From a virus: a stretch of DNA of 49,829 nucleotides. The DNA lies in the IMG/VR virus record IMGVR_UViG_3300014911_000010, positions 1 through 49,829 of that record, one strand, 5' to 3'. Position numbers and translations under genes: made by a program. Below the pieces are notes generated by a model that was not told the DNA's origin, did no database searches, and was given only the letters and a program-made list of their open reading frames with translations. Positions 11,491 through 20,631 of the stretch are shown piece by piece; within the stretch, counting starts at the first letter, position 1; each line of letters begins with the position of its first letter.

Positions 11491-12399
11491 ATGAGGTTCT
11501 CAATTTCTTTATTAAAATCAGCCCTCCAGAAAGCAGTAAGAAGAAATAAAACAGAAAAAGCAGTAAGAGTTGCAAAATCTCTACTGGAAGAGGATGAAAT
11601 GCAATTTTTGAGAAGATGGATGGTAATAATTTTAGAGGACGGATTGCTTCATTACAATTATGATAGATTGAAGGAGATGGTAAAAAAGATTTCTAAAAAA
11701 GGAAACAGGTTGACGATAGAAGAGAAAAATTTAATTATCAATCAGGTGGCTGAAGTGGCGAAAAGCGAATGGAGGGATAATTGGGTGGATGAGAATGAGG
11801 GAGAATGGAACAATCAGGAAGAAAAGGAGGCTGCAGAGTATGTCAAAGAGCATTTTCAGGATATTTTTAAACTTCCCAAAAAAGAGCAGGAACTGGTATT
11901 GGCAGTAAAATTCAGAGCATCAATAGGTGGGATGAAGGGAGATATAGTGATGCTGAACCATTATTTTAATATCTGGGCAAAGAGATTTCTCAAAAAAGAG
12001 TGGAATGCTGAAAGATTAAGAAAGTATTTTCCAACCTTTCAATTAGAATACGAAAGAATTGAAAGAGCAACTGTAAGAGACATTTTAATAGAGGCGGTTG
12101 ATTTCCATTGCTCTCCTCTCCTTCCAATTTTAATGAGAAAGCCAGAGGTGAAGAAAATTTGTAGGCAGGAATATCCAAAAGAAGATGTAGAAGAAACGCT
12201 AAAATGGGTAATCTGGGCACAAAGAAGTAGTGTAGATGTGAAAAAAGAAATAGGAACAGGGAAAGTAAGAGAATGGTATGGTAGAGGATGGGGAAAGGAT
12301 AGAGAAGAGGAAAAGGATAAAAGAATTTTTAATTACCTAAAAAGCGAAATTGATAGTATAGGGCAATGGTTCCTCAGAAAACAGCTGGAAAAATCGTAA
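11491..12399 (+). CDS. conserved helical protein, RarA/clamp-loader-like motif (302 residues)
   Basis: The N-terminus, SLLKSALQKAVRRNKTEKAV followed by LRRWMVIILED, resembles the helical C-terminal segment of RarA/MgsA-type ATPases and some clamp-loader subunits (LQKxIRRG...LLRRLxIIAxED). No ATP-binding P-loop is visible, so it is not an ATPase itself. The rest is charged and helical. It is the first gene behind the strong promoter and hairpin leader at 11374. Homologues in other phages are likely, but I cannot give a function. Confidence 0.55.
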   Translation: MRFSISLLKSALQKAVRRNKTEKAVRVAKSLLEEDEMQFLRRWMVIILEDGLLHYNYDRLKEMVKKISKKGNRLTIEEKNLIINQVAEVAKSEWRDNWVDENEGEWNNQEEKEAAEYVKEHFQDIFKLPKKEQELVLAVKFRASIGGMKGDIVMLNHYFNIWAKRFLKKEWNAERLRKYFPTFQLEYERIERATVRDILIEAVDFHCSPLLPILMRKPEVKKICRQEYPKEDVEETLKWVIWAQRSSVDVKKEIGTGKVREWYGRGWGKDREEEKDKRIFNYLKSEIDSIGQWFLRKQLEKS

Positions 12400-12977
12400 T
12401 TGTTGAGCCACATTCAGACGACGCTTGGTTGGGAATGGGAGGGTTTATTCTGCTAAATCCTGATAAGGAGTTCCTGATTATTACCGTTTCTATTACTCCC
12501 AAGAATTATAACAAAAGTTTTTTACTGGCTAAATTTGGGAATATAAAGAATATCTGCTATGGTTATAAAAATCTTGAAAAGTGGGACTTTGAAAAGGAGA
12601 GCGATATGGAAAAGATTTGGGAGAGGAAGAATAGAATCAGTTTTCAGCAATTAGTTGAAAGGATAAGAAAAGATTCTGTTGGGGCATCTCTGTATTTACC
12701 GCAAGGATACAGAGATGCCCTGCATAATCTTATTTCCAGAATAGATGGAGATGGATATTATAGAGAAATCCCTTATTACTGGGCACGAAAGGAATGGAAA
12801 GGAGCGAAGTATATCTACAGGAAGTATTCGAAATCTACAAGAATTCTACTGAGCGATGATGTTGTTTATAAAAAGTGGAAGATATTTGATACAATCTATC
12901 GGGACCAGTTGGGAATGTTTCAATTCTTTAGACCGTATTATAAAACAATTAAAGATGAGGTGATTTTTTATGAATAG
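12366..12977 (+). CDS. PIG-L/LmbE-family deacetylase (203 residues)
   Basis: IVIVEPHSDDAWLGMGGFIL is the zinc-binding signature of the PIG-L family (usual A/P-H-P/A-D-D-E; His16, Asp18, Asp19), though Ala replaces the usual Glu. These enzymes deacetylate N-acetylglucosaminyl or related groups on sugars. It overlaps the gene before by 34 bases and the CapK-like gene after by 8, the start of a glycan gene string. The changed Glu could affect activity. Confidence 0.75.
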   Translation: MVPQKTAGKIVIVEPHSDDAWLGMGGFILLNPDKEFLIITVSITPKNYNKSFLLAKFGNIKNICYGYKNLEKWDFEKESDMEKIWERKNRISFQQLVERIRKDSVGASLYLPQGYRDALHNLISRIDGDGYYREIPYYWARKEWKGAKYIYRKYSKSTRILLSDDVVYKKWKIFDTIYRDQLGMFQFFRPYYKTIKDEVIFYE

Positions 12978-14169
12978 GTTTGTTTTTAATCTCACGCATT
13001 GGTGCTTTGATTATGATGAGTATTTAGATGAGTATAAATTTTTAGACAGCGGTAGTTTTGTTAATAGGTTAGAAAAATTCAACGAGTATGTTCGCAAGAA
13101 TTATCCTGGTATTGTAGAGAGAGGATATACAGACAGAGAGACCTTAAAGGGTTTCTTTTTTTCATTTCCAAAAAGTAAAAAGGTTCAGGAGGTTAGAACA
13201 AGCGGTTCTTCTGGTAAGCCTTTTCATTTCTGGGTTGATAGTAGAGCAATGGCTTCAAGATTTGCCCTGGTTGATTACAGATTTCGCCAGATAGGTTATA
13301 AAAAGGGAGATAGCTTTGTAAGGTTTTGGTATCCGACCACTGGACATACAAAAATTCAATTGCTAAAAGAAAAGTTGTGGAGAATTGTCAATCGTGAGCA
13401 TTTTATTTCCTATTTTGATATGGTCTCTGGCAAGAAAAAAATGATTGATTATGTTAGGTTTATTCAGAAGCATAAGCCAAAATTAATTGAAGGATATGCT
13501 GGAGGATTAATAGCAATGGCTGAGTTTATTCTGGAACACGGGATTAAAATGCCAAAAGTTGAATGGATAGTAACTGGAGCAGGAATGGTAAACCAAAAGC
13601 ACAAGAAAATGATTGAAGAAGCGTTTAATTGTTCTGTATATGATAGATATGGCTGCTCTGAATTTGGCGAGATTGCTCACCAGTTACCAGGTATAGATTA
13701 TTATGAGTCCAATCCTTACTTGGAAATCTTTGTTGCTACTGACAAAAAAATGTATAAATTACACGAAGCCCCTGATGGCGAATATGGAATTTTTGTAACG
13801 GACCCGAGAAATTATGCTACGCCGTTTTGGAGATACCGAATGGGGGATATAGTAAAAGTAGAAAACGGAAAGATAATTGCAATAAAGGGAAGGGCAGAAG
13901 AAACTATGAGACTGCCTAATGGTGATTACCTGCCCACTGGATTTTTCTATCAGTTTTTTAAGGATAGTGCTTGGGTTGACCGATGGCAGATAATTTATGA
14001 CCCAGCGGAGAAAGAATTGATTGTGAAAACCAGTCCTTATTATTTAGAGGAAAACCTAAGAAATGTTCTTGAAAGGCAGTATTTTAGAGGCATAAAGGTC
14101 AAGTATCAGATTGGCAATTTTGAAACGACAGGAAGAAGAAAGAAGATACAGGAAATTATTATAAGATGA
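12970..14169 (+). CDS. CapK/PaaK-like adenylate-forming enzyme (399 residues)
   Basis: RTSGSSGKPFHFWVDSRA is the ATP/phosphate loop of the PaaK/CapK branch of adenylate-forming enzymes. IEGYAGGLIAMAEFI, VTGAGMV and DRYGCSEFGEIAHQ are further family blocks, and PFWRYRMGDIV carries the conserved motif with Arg and Asp. CapK-type proteins occur in capsule and cell-wall glycan clusters and probably activate an acyl group for transfer to a sugar. It lies between a deacetylase and a glycosyltransferase, which fits an N-acyl exchange. GAGGTGAT before the ATG is one of the few Shine-Dalgarno-like sites. Confidence 0.75.
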   Translation: MNRFVFNLTHWCFDYDEYLDEYKFLDSGSFVNRLEKFNEYVRKNYPGIVERGYTDRETLKGFFFSFPKSKKVQEVRTSGSSGKPFHFWVDSRAMASRFALVDYRFRQIGYKKGDSFVRFWYPTTGHTKIQLLKEKLWRIVNREHFISYFDMVSGKKKMIDYVRFIQKHKPKLIEGYAGGLIAMAEFILEHGIKMPKVEWIVTGAGMVNQKHKKMIEEAFNCSVYDRYGCSEFGEIAHQLPGIDYYESNPYLEIFVATDKKMYKLHEAPDGEYGIFVTDPRNYATPFWRYRMGDIVKVENGKIIAIKGRAEETMRLPNGDYLPTGFFYQFFKDSAWVDRWQIIYDPAEKELIVKTSPYYLEENLRNVLERQYFRGIKVKYQIGNFETTGRRKKIQEIIIR

Positions 14170-15593
14170 GGATATTGTATATTCCATTTTTTAGCAACAG
14201 TGGGAATCACAATGGTTGCAGTATTTATAATGTGATGAAGGTTATTTTGAGACATTGGGTTGATATTGACCCGAACATTTATGTTTATTTTTTATTGCCG
14301 AGAAACTTTCCGTATAAAGAAGAAGAAATCATAAATCACCCCAGAATTGAGAAAATTTATGTGGAAGCGTTTCGCGAACAGCACGATGAAAAAATCTTGA
14401 TTCCGAGAGAGATATTTAACTTGTTTAATGTTGATTGGGGGGAAAAGTATTATGATGTTGTCTTATCAGACAAAACACAAGTGACTGCTTGGATTAAGAT
14501 GATTTTGGAAAGTAAGAAGAAAGAAAAAGCAAGGGTGCCTTATATCAATTTTGCCCAGTTTATTGCTAAAAAAGAGGGAAGGTTTAAGACAATTCTGGAC
14601 GAGTATGAATTTACCTGCACGTTAGGTTGGCTGTCTGGGTATAATGTTTTTCAGAATAAAAGGCACGCTCAGAGATGTTTTGAAATCGCCCAGAAATACC
14701 TGAAACCGTTTTGGGTTAAAGAAATAATGGAGAAAAGCCATGCTGTTAATCTGTTTGGGGTTGATATTAAGAGGTTAAAAAATTTTGCCGCAGGAAATAA
14801 TTACAAAGCTGGAGATACGTTTATAGTAAATTATGCTCATAGAATGGCGACGCATTATAATCCGATGTTTGTATTAGATGTGGTTGATAAAGTGTTTAGC
14901 TCTGGAGAAAAGATAAAACTCGTTATCACAACGCCAAGTAGTGGAACAGGAACAGCGGTAATGAGAAAATTAAAAGAAATGATGAAAAGGGGGATGCCAG
15001 TGGAAATCCATCATGCATTGCCCCAAGATGAATTTTACAAAGTAGCAAGTCGGTGTCATTTATTTATTTCTGCGATTGATGAGACCGAAACCGCTAATAG
15101 TATTTTTGAACAAGTATATTTAGGACAGGTTGGAATTTTGCCAAAAGAAAATTGGGTGCAAGAATTCTTTCCAGAATATCCCTATCGATATCAAGGATTG
15201 AATGAAGCATACTTGCTTGTCAAAGAATTTATTAGAAATCCCCAAGAAATGAAAAATAAGGTAGAAAAATACCGCAAGATGATAGAAAATGAGTGGGATA
15301 TTGACAAGAATAGTGAGGATGTATTACAATGGGTTAAGAAGATATTGAGAAACTATAAACCAGAAAGAAGATTGGTAGAAATCGCACAGGAAGTCTTGGA
15401 AAAAGCAGGAAAGCCAAAAGAATTTACCTTTCAAGAATTAAGAGAGATGTTCAAGAAATACAGCGTCTATGGAATTGATATTAAAAGATTGGGCTATAAA
15501 GGATTTAATAAATTTGATTGGATTAAAGCTGTAAAAGAAATTGGTTATCAAGATACCTTAGAAAAAGAGTTGAGATTCAAAAGAAAGCCTTAG
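14166..15593 (+). CDS. GT-B glycosyltransferase with extra C-terminal domain (475 residues)
   Basis: MRILYIPFFSNSGNHNGCSI is a typical GT-B opening. The second half has the donor-site features: MATHYNPMFVLDVVDKVF (retaining GT4-like start of the second Rossmann domain), HHALPQDEFYKVASRCHLFI and DETETANSIFEQVYLGQVGI (the E-x7-E-like block). After about residue 395 comes a separate helical segment (FTFQELREMFKKYSVYG) that looks like a small winged-helix-type appendage. ATGA overlap with the CapK-like gene. Confidence 0.7.
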   Translation: MRILYIPFFSNSGNHNGCSIYNVMKVILRHWVDIDPNIYVYFLLPRNFPYKEEEIINHPRIEKIYVEAFREQHDEKILIPREIFNLFNVDWGEKYYDVVLSDKTQVTAWIKMILESKKKEKARVPYINFAQFIAKKEGRFKTILDEYEFTCTLGWLSGYNVFQNKRHAQRCFEIAQKYLKPFWVKEIMEKSHAVNLFGVDIKRLKNFAAGNNYKAGDTFIVNYAHRMATHYNPMFVLDVVDKVFSSGEKIKLVITTPSSGTGTAVMRKLKEMMKRGMPVEIHHALPQDEFYKVASRCHLFISAIDETETANSIFEQVYLGQVGILPKENWVQEFFPEYPYRYQGLNEAYLLVKEFIRNPQEMKNKVEKYRKMIENEWDIDKNSEDVLQWVKKILRNYKPERRLVEIAQEVLEKAGKPKEFTFQELREMFKKYSVYGIDIKRLGYKGFNKFDWIKAVKEIGYQDTLEKELRFKRKP

Positions 15594-15619
15594 TTGTCAA
15601 GATTTGTTGCAGATTTGCA

Positions 15620-15928
15620 ATGGTGGAGAAGGAAATGAAAGAAGGACTTATTAGAAAAAAATGTCTAACATTGTTGAAGGCTGGAAACTGGGTGGCTTGG
15701 TATCCTTACAGGGTAAAGTATAGAAAGGAAATAGATATTTTTGGAGTGTTTGATATAGTTGCTGTCAAAAAAGATAAAACAAGATTTATTCAGCTGACCA
15801 CATTAAACAATATAAGTGCTAGAAGGAGAAAGGTTAATAAATTTTTGAGAAAAAACAAATTAAAAATATCGGCTGAGGTTTGGGGCTGGGATAGAAAGAA
15901 AAAATTATTTAAGATAATAGAGCTATGA
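15620..15928 (+). CDS. small Holliday-junction-resolvase-like nuclease (102 residues)
   Basis: YRVKYRKEIDIFGVFDIVAV followed by TRFIQLTTLNNISARRRKV matches the core of small PD-(D/E)XK proteins in which an acidic Asp (FD) is followed by a beta strand with (E/Q)-x-(K/T). Here the E-x-K reads Q-L-T, as in some phage resolvase-like proteins. It would cut branched DNA before packaging. It sits just ahead of the ParB-like and terminase genes and overlaps the RmlB-like gene by 4 bases. Confidence 0.55.
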   Translation: MVEKEMKEGLIRKKCLTLLKAGNWVAWYPYRVKYRKEIDIFGVFDIVAVKKDKTRFIQLTTLNNISARRRKVNKFLRKNKLKISAEVWGWDRKKKLFKIIEL

Positions 15929-16938
15929 AACTTTTAATAACAGGTGGGGCAGGATTTGTAGGACATCACTTGGTTGAGCATTTTTTAAAGAATACAGATT
16001 GGGAAATTGTTGTTTGGGATAAGTTAACTTATGCTTCTAATGGTTTTGATAGATTAAGAGATATACAGGCATTTGATGAGGAAAGGGTAAAGGTTTTGAC
16101 AGTTGATTTGAATTTACCTATAAGTGAAGGAATAGATAAGGAAACTGGAGAGATAGATTATGTAGTAAATTTAGCCAGCGAATCGCACGTTGATAATTCA
16201 ATCGTTAATCCTGTGTCTTTTATTCAGAATAATGTCAATTTGGTTCTAAATATGTTAGAATGGTTAAGGAGACACAAGGAGGTTAAGAAGTTTGTTCAAT
16301 TCTCAACGGATGAATCTGTAGGAGTTGCTCCAGAAGGTATAAATCATAAAGAAGATGCTCCTCACAATCCCTCAAATCCTTATTCAGCCTCAAAAGCTGC
16401 TCAAGAAGATATTTGCAGGGCTTATGCTAATACTTACCAATTGCCTATTGTTATTTCAAAAACGATGAACGTTTTTGGTGAGAGGCAACATCCAGAAAAG
16501 TTCATTCCTCTTTGTATTAAAAAGATTTTGAAAGGAGAAAAAATTTATATCCATGCTGATAAAACAAAAACAAAGCCAGGTTCAAGGTTTTGGATACACG
16601 CCAGAAATGTAGCACAAACAATGTGTTTTATTTTGGAAAAGACAGATGAGTTCTTAAATAAAAATGACATTCAAAGCGGAGTATTCAACATTGTTGGAGA
16701 AAAAGAAATAGACAACCTAACACTTGCCAAGTTTATTGCTGATGTTGTTGGCAAACCGCTTAAATATGAATTGATTTCTTGGCATGAAAGTCGTCCAGGA
16801 CATGACCTTCGGTATGCACTTTCTGGTGAGAAATTAAAAAAACTTGGTTGGAAACTTCCTAAAACATTTGAAGAGAGTTTAGAGAAAACAGTTAAATGGA
16901 TGATTAAACCTGAAAATAGAAAGTGGTTGAATCTATAA
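15925..16938 (+). CDS. dTDP-glucose 4,6-dehydratase-like enzyme (337 residues)
   Basis: TGGAGFVG (residues 6-13) is the NAD-binding loop of extended short-chain dehydrogenases. SESHVD (85-90), the catalytic T-D-E (128-130, FSTDES) and YSASK (Tyr153, Lys157) are the RmlB signature. RPGHDLRYA near the end is typical too. The enzyme makes a 4-keto-6-deoxy nucleotide sugar. No RmlA, C or D homologue is visible here, so it may use a host-made nucleotide sugar. Length is normal. Confidence 0.82.
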   Translation: MKLLITGGAGFVGHHLVEHFLKNTDWEIVVWDKLTYASNGFDRLRDIQAFDEERVKVLTVDLNLPISEGIDKETGEIDYVVNLASESHVDNSIVNPVSFIQNNVNLVLNMLEWLRRHKEVKKFVQFSTDESVGVAPEGINHKEDAPHNPSNPYSASKAAQEDICRAYANTYQLPIVISKTMNVFGERQHPEKFIPLCIKKILKGEKIYIHADKTKTKPGSRFWIHARNVAQTMCFILEKTDEFLNKNDIQSGVFNIVGEKEIDNLTLAKFIADVVGKPLKYELISWHESRPGHDLRYALSGEKLKKLGWKLPKTFEESLEKTVKWMIKPENRKWLNL

Positions 16939-16961
16939 AAGAAGAGAATAGAAAAATAGAT

Positions 16962-17699
16962 ATGCCGATTAAATCACCCAGAATTGTTAAAATTAAATTT
17001 GGAGATTTGTTGCCAACGGAAGAAAATCCCAATAGGATGAAAGAGGGAAAATTTAATGCGTTGGTAAAAGCGATAGAAGAACTGGGATATGACCAGATGA
17101 TTAAGTGCTGGTATAACGAAGAAAAAAAGAAGTATGAAATCGTTAAAGGAAATCACAGATACTGGGCGTTAAAGGTATTGGGAACAAAACCTGAAGATTT
17201 AGTTGATTGCGTTGTCGGGGATTATGAGAACAGAGACGAGATGTTAAGAGATATGGTGCGGGATAATACTGTCAAGGGACAGATTGACCCAATCAAGTTT
17301 ACAGAACTCTGGAATAAACTGGCTAAGAAATATGGTAGGGAGATGGTAATAGAAATGTTTGATTTTCTGAGTGAAAATGAGATTAAAAGATTGGTTAAAG
17401 AAGCGAGAAAGGGACTGCCGACCGAAGAGATGAAGAGAAAACTTGATGAAGCCAGAAAAGACATTAAAACGATAGATGATTTATCAGTTGTATTGAATAA
17501 GATTTTTACCGAATATGGAGATACATTGAAATATAATTTTATGATATTTGATTATCTTAAGGGTGGAAAGGTCGTGTATATTAGGTGTTCAAAAGAGAAC
17601 TGGCAGAAGATAGAGGAGATGGCTTCCTACTGCAAAGAACACCAGATAGATATTAACGAAGTAATAAAAATTGATTATGAGCAAAGAGATAATGGATAA
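16962..17699 (+). CDS. ParB/Srx-like nuclease-domain protein (245 residues)
   Basis: IVKIKFGDLLPTEENPNRMK, ALVKAIEELGYDQMIKCWYN and EIVKGNHRYWALKVLG are the ParB N-terminal domain blocks (the last being the G-x-H/E-R-x-x-A motif). The remainder is helical with no obvious centromere-binding part. Phages often have such proteins next to terminase genes, probably as nucleases or regulators in packaging. I prefer ATG 16962 (MPIKSPRI) to GTG 16923, which lies within the previous gene's end. Confidence 0.75.
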   Translation: MPIKSPRIVKIKFGDLLPTEENPNRMKEGKFNALVKAIEELGYDQMIKCWYNEEKKKYEIVKGNHRYWALKVLGTKPEDLVDCVVGDYENRDEMLRDMVRDNTVKGQIDPIKFTELWNKLAKKYGREMVIEMFDFLSENEIKRLVKEARKGLPTEEMKRKLDEARKDIKTIDDLSVVLNKIFTEYGDTLKYNFMIFDYLKGGKVVYIRCSKENWQKIEEMASYCKEHQIDINEVIKIDYEQRDNG

Positions 17700-18402
17700 A
17701 AAAAACCTACAGGAGGCAATGCGAGTTAAGAAATCAGGTTATCCTACGAAGGTTCATTTTAGCCCGCATAAGGATGAGATAGATGAAATGATAATAGAAA
17801 AGAGATGGTCAAGCAAGACTATCGTGAATGAACTGAAGAGGAGGTATCCTGGGGAGTATCATCCCTCCGATAGAACAATTGATAATTACAGAAAAAAATA
17901 CTTGCCTAATGAACTTCTTAAGACCTGCCAGTATAGCCATTTAACAGACGAACTGAAGGAAAATCTGAAAAAACAGTTCGAGCCAGCATTAGAAGGGATA
18001 GAACTGTGGAATTTCGTCAAGAAAATGATTAATAATTCTTCTGAACTTATTGAGCAGACAAAAGCAATTCCTTCTTTTGCCATCAACTTAGTTAGGGTTG
18101 CCTCAGATGCGTATAGAACATTGTGTGATGAGTGGGCAAGGCTTGGTTTAAGCAAAACTGTTCCTACTGAGATAAATCTTACTGAAAAGCGAGCCTATGA
18201 TGAAAAAGAACTTAACCAAAAAATTGGAAGAATTATCGCACTTAAACGAAGAATTGACGAGCTTGAAAGAAGAAGTAAGGAGATTGATGACAGAACTGAT
18301 GGAGATGGACTTGGAGAAAGCACTGAAGAGAAAGATGTATCTGAAAAGCACGGCGTTGATGACAGAGGAAGTACTGAAATTCAAGAATCCCCCGCACATT
18401 AA
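17677..18402 (+). CDS. probable terminase small subunit (241 residues)
   Basis: The N-terminal third is helix-turn-helix-like (IDEMIIEKRWSSKTIVNELK and RTIDNYRKKYLP), then a helical middle and a charged, low-complexity end (DDRTDGDGLGESTEEKDVSE). DNA-binding N-terminus plus position before the large subunit points to the small terminase subunit, which recognises phage DNA for packaging. It overlaps the ParB-like gene and shares 206 bases with the large-terminase frame. I start at ATG 17677 rather than the TTG at 17671. Confidence 0.6.
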   Translation: MSKEIMDKKNLQEAMRVKKSGYPTKVHFSPHKDEIDEMIIEKRWSSKTIVNELKRRYPGEYHPSDRTIDNYRKKYLPNELLKTCQYSHLTDELKENLKKQFEPALEGIELWNFVKKMINNSSELIEQTKAIPSFAINLVRVASDAYRTLCDEWARLGLSKTVPTEINLTEKRAYDEKELNQKIGRIIALKRRIDELERRSKEIDDRTDGDGLGESTEEKDVSEKHGVDDRGSTEIQESPAH

Positions 18403-19771
18403 AGAGTGGTATGATATTCTTGATAATAAGCGGCATAAAAAGATAGTTATTGCTGCTCCCAGAAATCATGCTAAAAGTACTGCTGTTTCTGTAAACTATC
18501 CCCTGAATGAAATTGTTAGAGATTGTAATATAAGAATTTTAATTGTTTCCAACACACTTGACCAAGCAGAATTATTTTTGAGAGAGATTAAGGGAAGAAT
18601 TGAAAGAGATAATAATTATAGAGAGTATGCTGGAGATTTGGTGCCAAAATATCCAGAAAAATGGACAGATAGAGAAATAATAATTGCTAGGACAAATTTA
18701 GAGTTAAAAGACGCAACGATTTCTACTGTAGGAATGGGAGGGTCTGTATTAACAAGGAGAGCAGATTTAATTATTTGCGATGATATTCTAAGCCCAGAAA
18801 ACACAAGAACAGCTGAGCAGAGGAAAAAAGTCAAAGATTGGTTTTATCAGGTATTGATGCCAGTTCTGGACCCACACGGAAGGCTAATTTTTATAGGAAC
18901 AATCTGGCATTCAGATGATTTACTGGCAGAATTGCTGAAAGACCCGTCGTATGATTTTAGGAGAAGATACCAGGCAATTATTTCTGACTCGGACAGACTG
19001 GATTTGTGGGAAGATTGGGTTGAGAAATTATACAAGGATAAAGACGAGGCAGATTTGTTCTTTAAAAAACATAGAGACGAGATGTATAAGGGAGTAAAAG
19101 TTCTTTGGAAGGAGAGATTTCCTTATGAAAAACTGTTTTTATTGAGAAGAGAGAATAGAATTGCTTTTGAGAAGATGTATCAGAATCGTGTTCTGTCGGA
19201 AGAGACACAAGAGGTCAGACAAGAGTGGATAAGATATTATGATGAGATGCCGACAGAAGTGGAAATTTTTGATAAAGGAACTGGTGTTGATTTGGCTATA
19301 AGCAAAAAGGAAACTGCAGATTACACCGCTATGGTATCTGGGAAGTTGATGATAATGAATGGAAAACCAAAGATATTTGTTTTACCCTATCCTGTGAATG
19401 AGCGGCTTACCTTTCATGAAACTATTGAGAAGGCAAGAAGTATTAGTAAAGCAGTAGGAGATGGTGATTTGACAACATTATGGGTGGAAGATATTGCTTA
19501 CCAAAAAGCAGCAGTTCAGGAGATGGTAAGAGCTGGATTACCTGCTAAGAGTATTAAGGTTGGAACAGATAAGAGAGCAAGATTGAGGACTGTTGCTATT
19601 TATATACAGAATGGAACAGTTGTTTTTCCAAGAAGGGGGTGCGAGGATTTAATTTTTCAACTTGTGGGCTTTGGGTCGGAAGCTCACGATGATTTGGTAG
19701 ACGCTTTTGTCTATATGGTTCAGGGGTTAATGAATTCGTTTGTTTCTGAACCAAAAGTCACAATTATATGA
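18197..19771 (+). CDS. terminase large subunit (524 residues)
   Basis: IVIAAPRNHAKST (about 84-95) is the Walker A-like loop of large terminases, ADLIICDDI (189-197) the Walker B with catalytic acid, and FIGTIWHSDDLL the coupling motif. The nuclease domain begins at GTGVDLAISKKETADYTAMV (Asp365), with DDLVDAF near the end. It packages DNA into the prohead using ATP and cuts it. The first about 68 residues are coded by DNA that also codes the end of the small subunit. If translation starts at a later Met (about 55) the ATPase domain is still whole. Confidence 0.9.
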   Translation: MMKKNLTKKLEELSHLNEELTSLKEEVRRLMTELMEMDLEKALKRKMYLKSTALMTEEVLKFKNPPHIKEWYDILDNKRHKKIVIAAPRNHAKSTAVSVNYPLNEIVRDCNIRILIVSNTLDQAELFLREIKGRIERDNNYREYAGDLVPKYPEKWTDREIIIARTNLELKDATISTVGMGGSVLTRRADLIICDDILSPENTRTAEQRKKVKDWFYQVLMPVLDPHGRLIFIGTIWHSDDLLAELLKDPSYDFRRRYQAIISDSDRLDLWEDWVEKLYKDKDEADLFFKKHRDEMYKGVKVLWKERFPYEKLFLLRRENRIAFEKMYQNRVLSEETQEVRQEWIRYYDEMPTEVEIFDKGTGVDLAISKKETADYTAMVSGKLMIMNGKPKIFVLPYPVNERLTFHETIEKARSISKAVGDGDLTTLWVEDIAYQKAAVQEMVRAGLPAKSIKVGTDKRARLRTVAIYIQNGTVVFPRRGCEDLIFQLVGFGSEAHDDLVDAFVYMVQGLMNSFVSEPKVTII

Positions 19772-20631
19772 TAAGAAGAAAAGTAGGTATTATAGGAATA
19801 GGGATGGTAGGCGGTGCTGTTAGGAGATATTTTGAAAAAAAACCGAATTATGAATTATTTCTGTACGATAAGAATAAAAAGATGGGCTCAGTAGAGGAAG
19901 TCAATAAGGCAGATTTTATTTATATTTGCGTTCCTACTCCATATAAGGAAAAATGTGATACCAGCATAGTAGAGGAGGTTATATCAGGGATTAAGGGAGA
20001 AAAGGTAATAATTATTAAATCTACGGTAATTCCAGGCACTACGGAGCGATTACAGAAGCAATACGAACAACATAAGATATTATTTAATCCTGAGTTTTTG
20101 ACAGAGGCAACCGCAGACCAAGATTTTTCTTTTCCTGATAGGCAGATAGTTGGCTATACAGAGAGGAGTTATAATGTAGCGAAGGATGTTTTACAACAAC
20201 TTCCCCTTGCTCCTTTTGAAAGGATTGTTCCTGCCACAGTTGCGGAAATGATTAAATACTTTAGTAATGCTTGGTTTACTGTTAAGGTAGTTTTTGCTAA
20301 CCAGATGTATGATTTATGCCAAAAATTAGGAATAGATTATGATTTAGTAAGAGATGGTGCGTCTGCTGATAGGAGAATTGGGAGAACCCACTTGAAAATA
20401 TGGCATAATGGATTTAGAGGAGCAGGTGGGAAATGCCTTCCCAAGGACCTAAAGGCATTGCTAAAACTTGCTGAAGAGTTAGAAGTTGATATGCCCTTAT
20501 TGAAGTCTACTGATTTGTATAATGACAAACTTATTAAGAGCCAGGGGCTTGACCCATTAAATACTGATAAGGACAAACCTAAAAAAGATAATGACCCTCA
20601 ATGGATAAGTGGGGAAGAAATTAAAAAATGA
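19768..20631 (+). CDS. UDP-glucose/GDP-mannose dehydrogenase-like enzyme, short form (287 residues)
   Basis: VGIIGIGMVGG (6-16) binds NAD. VPTP (55-58), KSTVIPGTT, FNPEFLTEATA, EMIKYFSN (Glu160, Lys163, Asn167) and GGKCLPKD with the catalytic Cys223 are all family blocks. The usual third (UDP-binding) domain, about 100-130 residues, is missing; the chain instead ends in a charged tail (DKDKPKKDNDP). It may oxidise a UDP-sugar to the uronic acid and feed the epimerase next to it, but substrate binding without that domain is uncertain. ATGA overlaps on both sides. Confidence 0.75.
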   Translation: MIRRKVGIIGIGMVGGAVRRYFEKKPNYELFLYDKNKKMGSVEEVNKADFIYICVPTPYKEKCDTSIVEEVISGIKGEKVIIIKSTVIPGTTERLQKQYEQHKILFNPEFLTEATADQDFSFPDRQIVGYTERSYNVAKDVLQQLPLAPFERIVPATVAEMIKYFSNAWFTVKVVFANQMYDLCQKLGIDYDLVRDGASADRRIGRTHLKIWHNGFRGAGGKCLPKDLKALLKLAEELEVDMPLLKSTDLYNDKLIKSQGLDPLNTDKDKPKKDNDPQWISGEEIKK

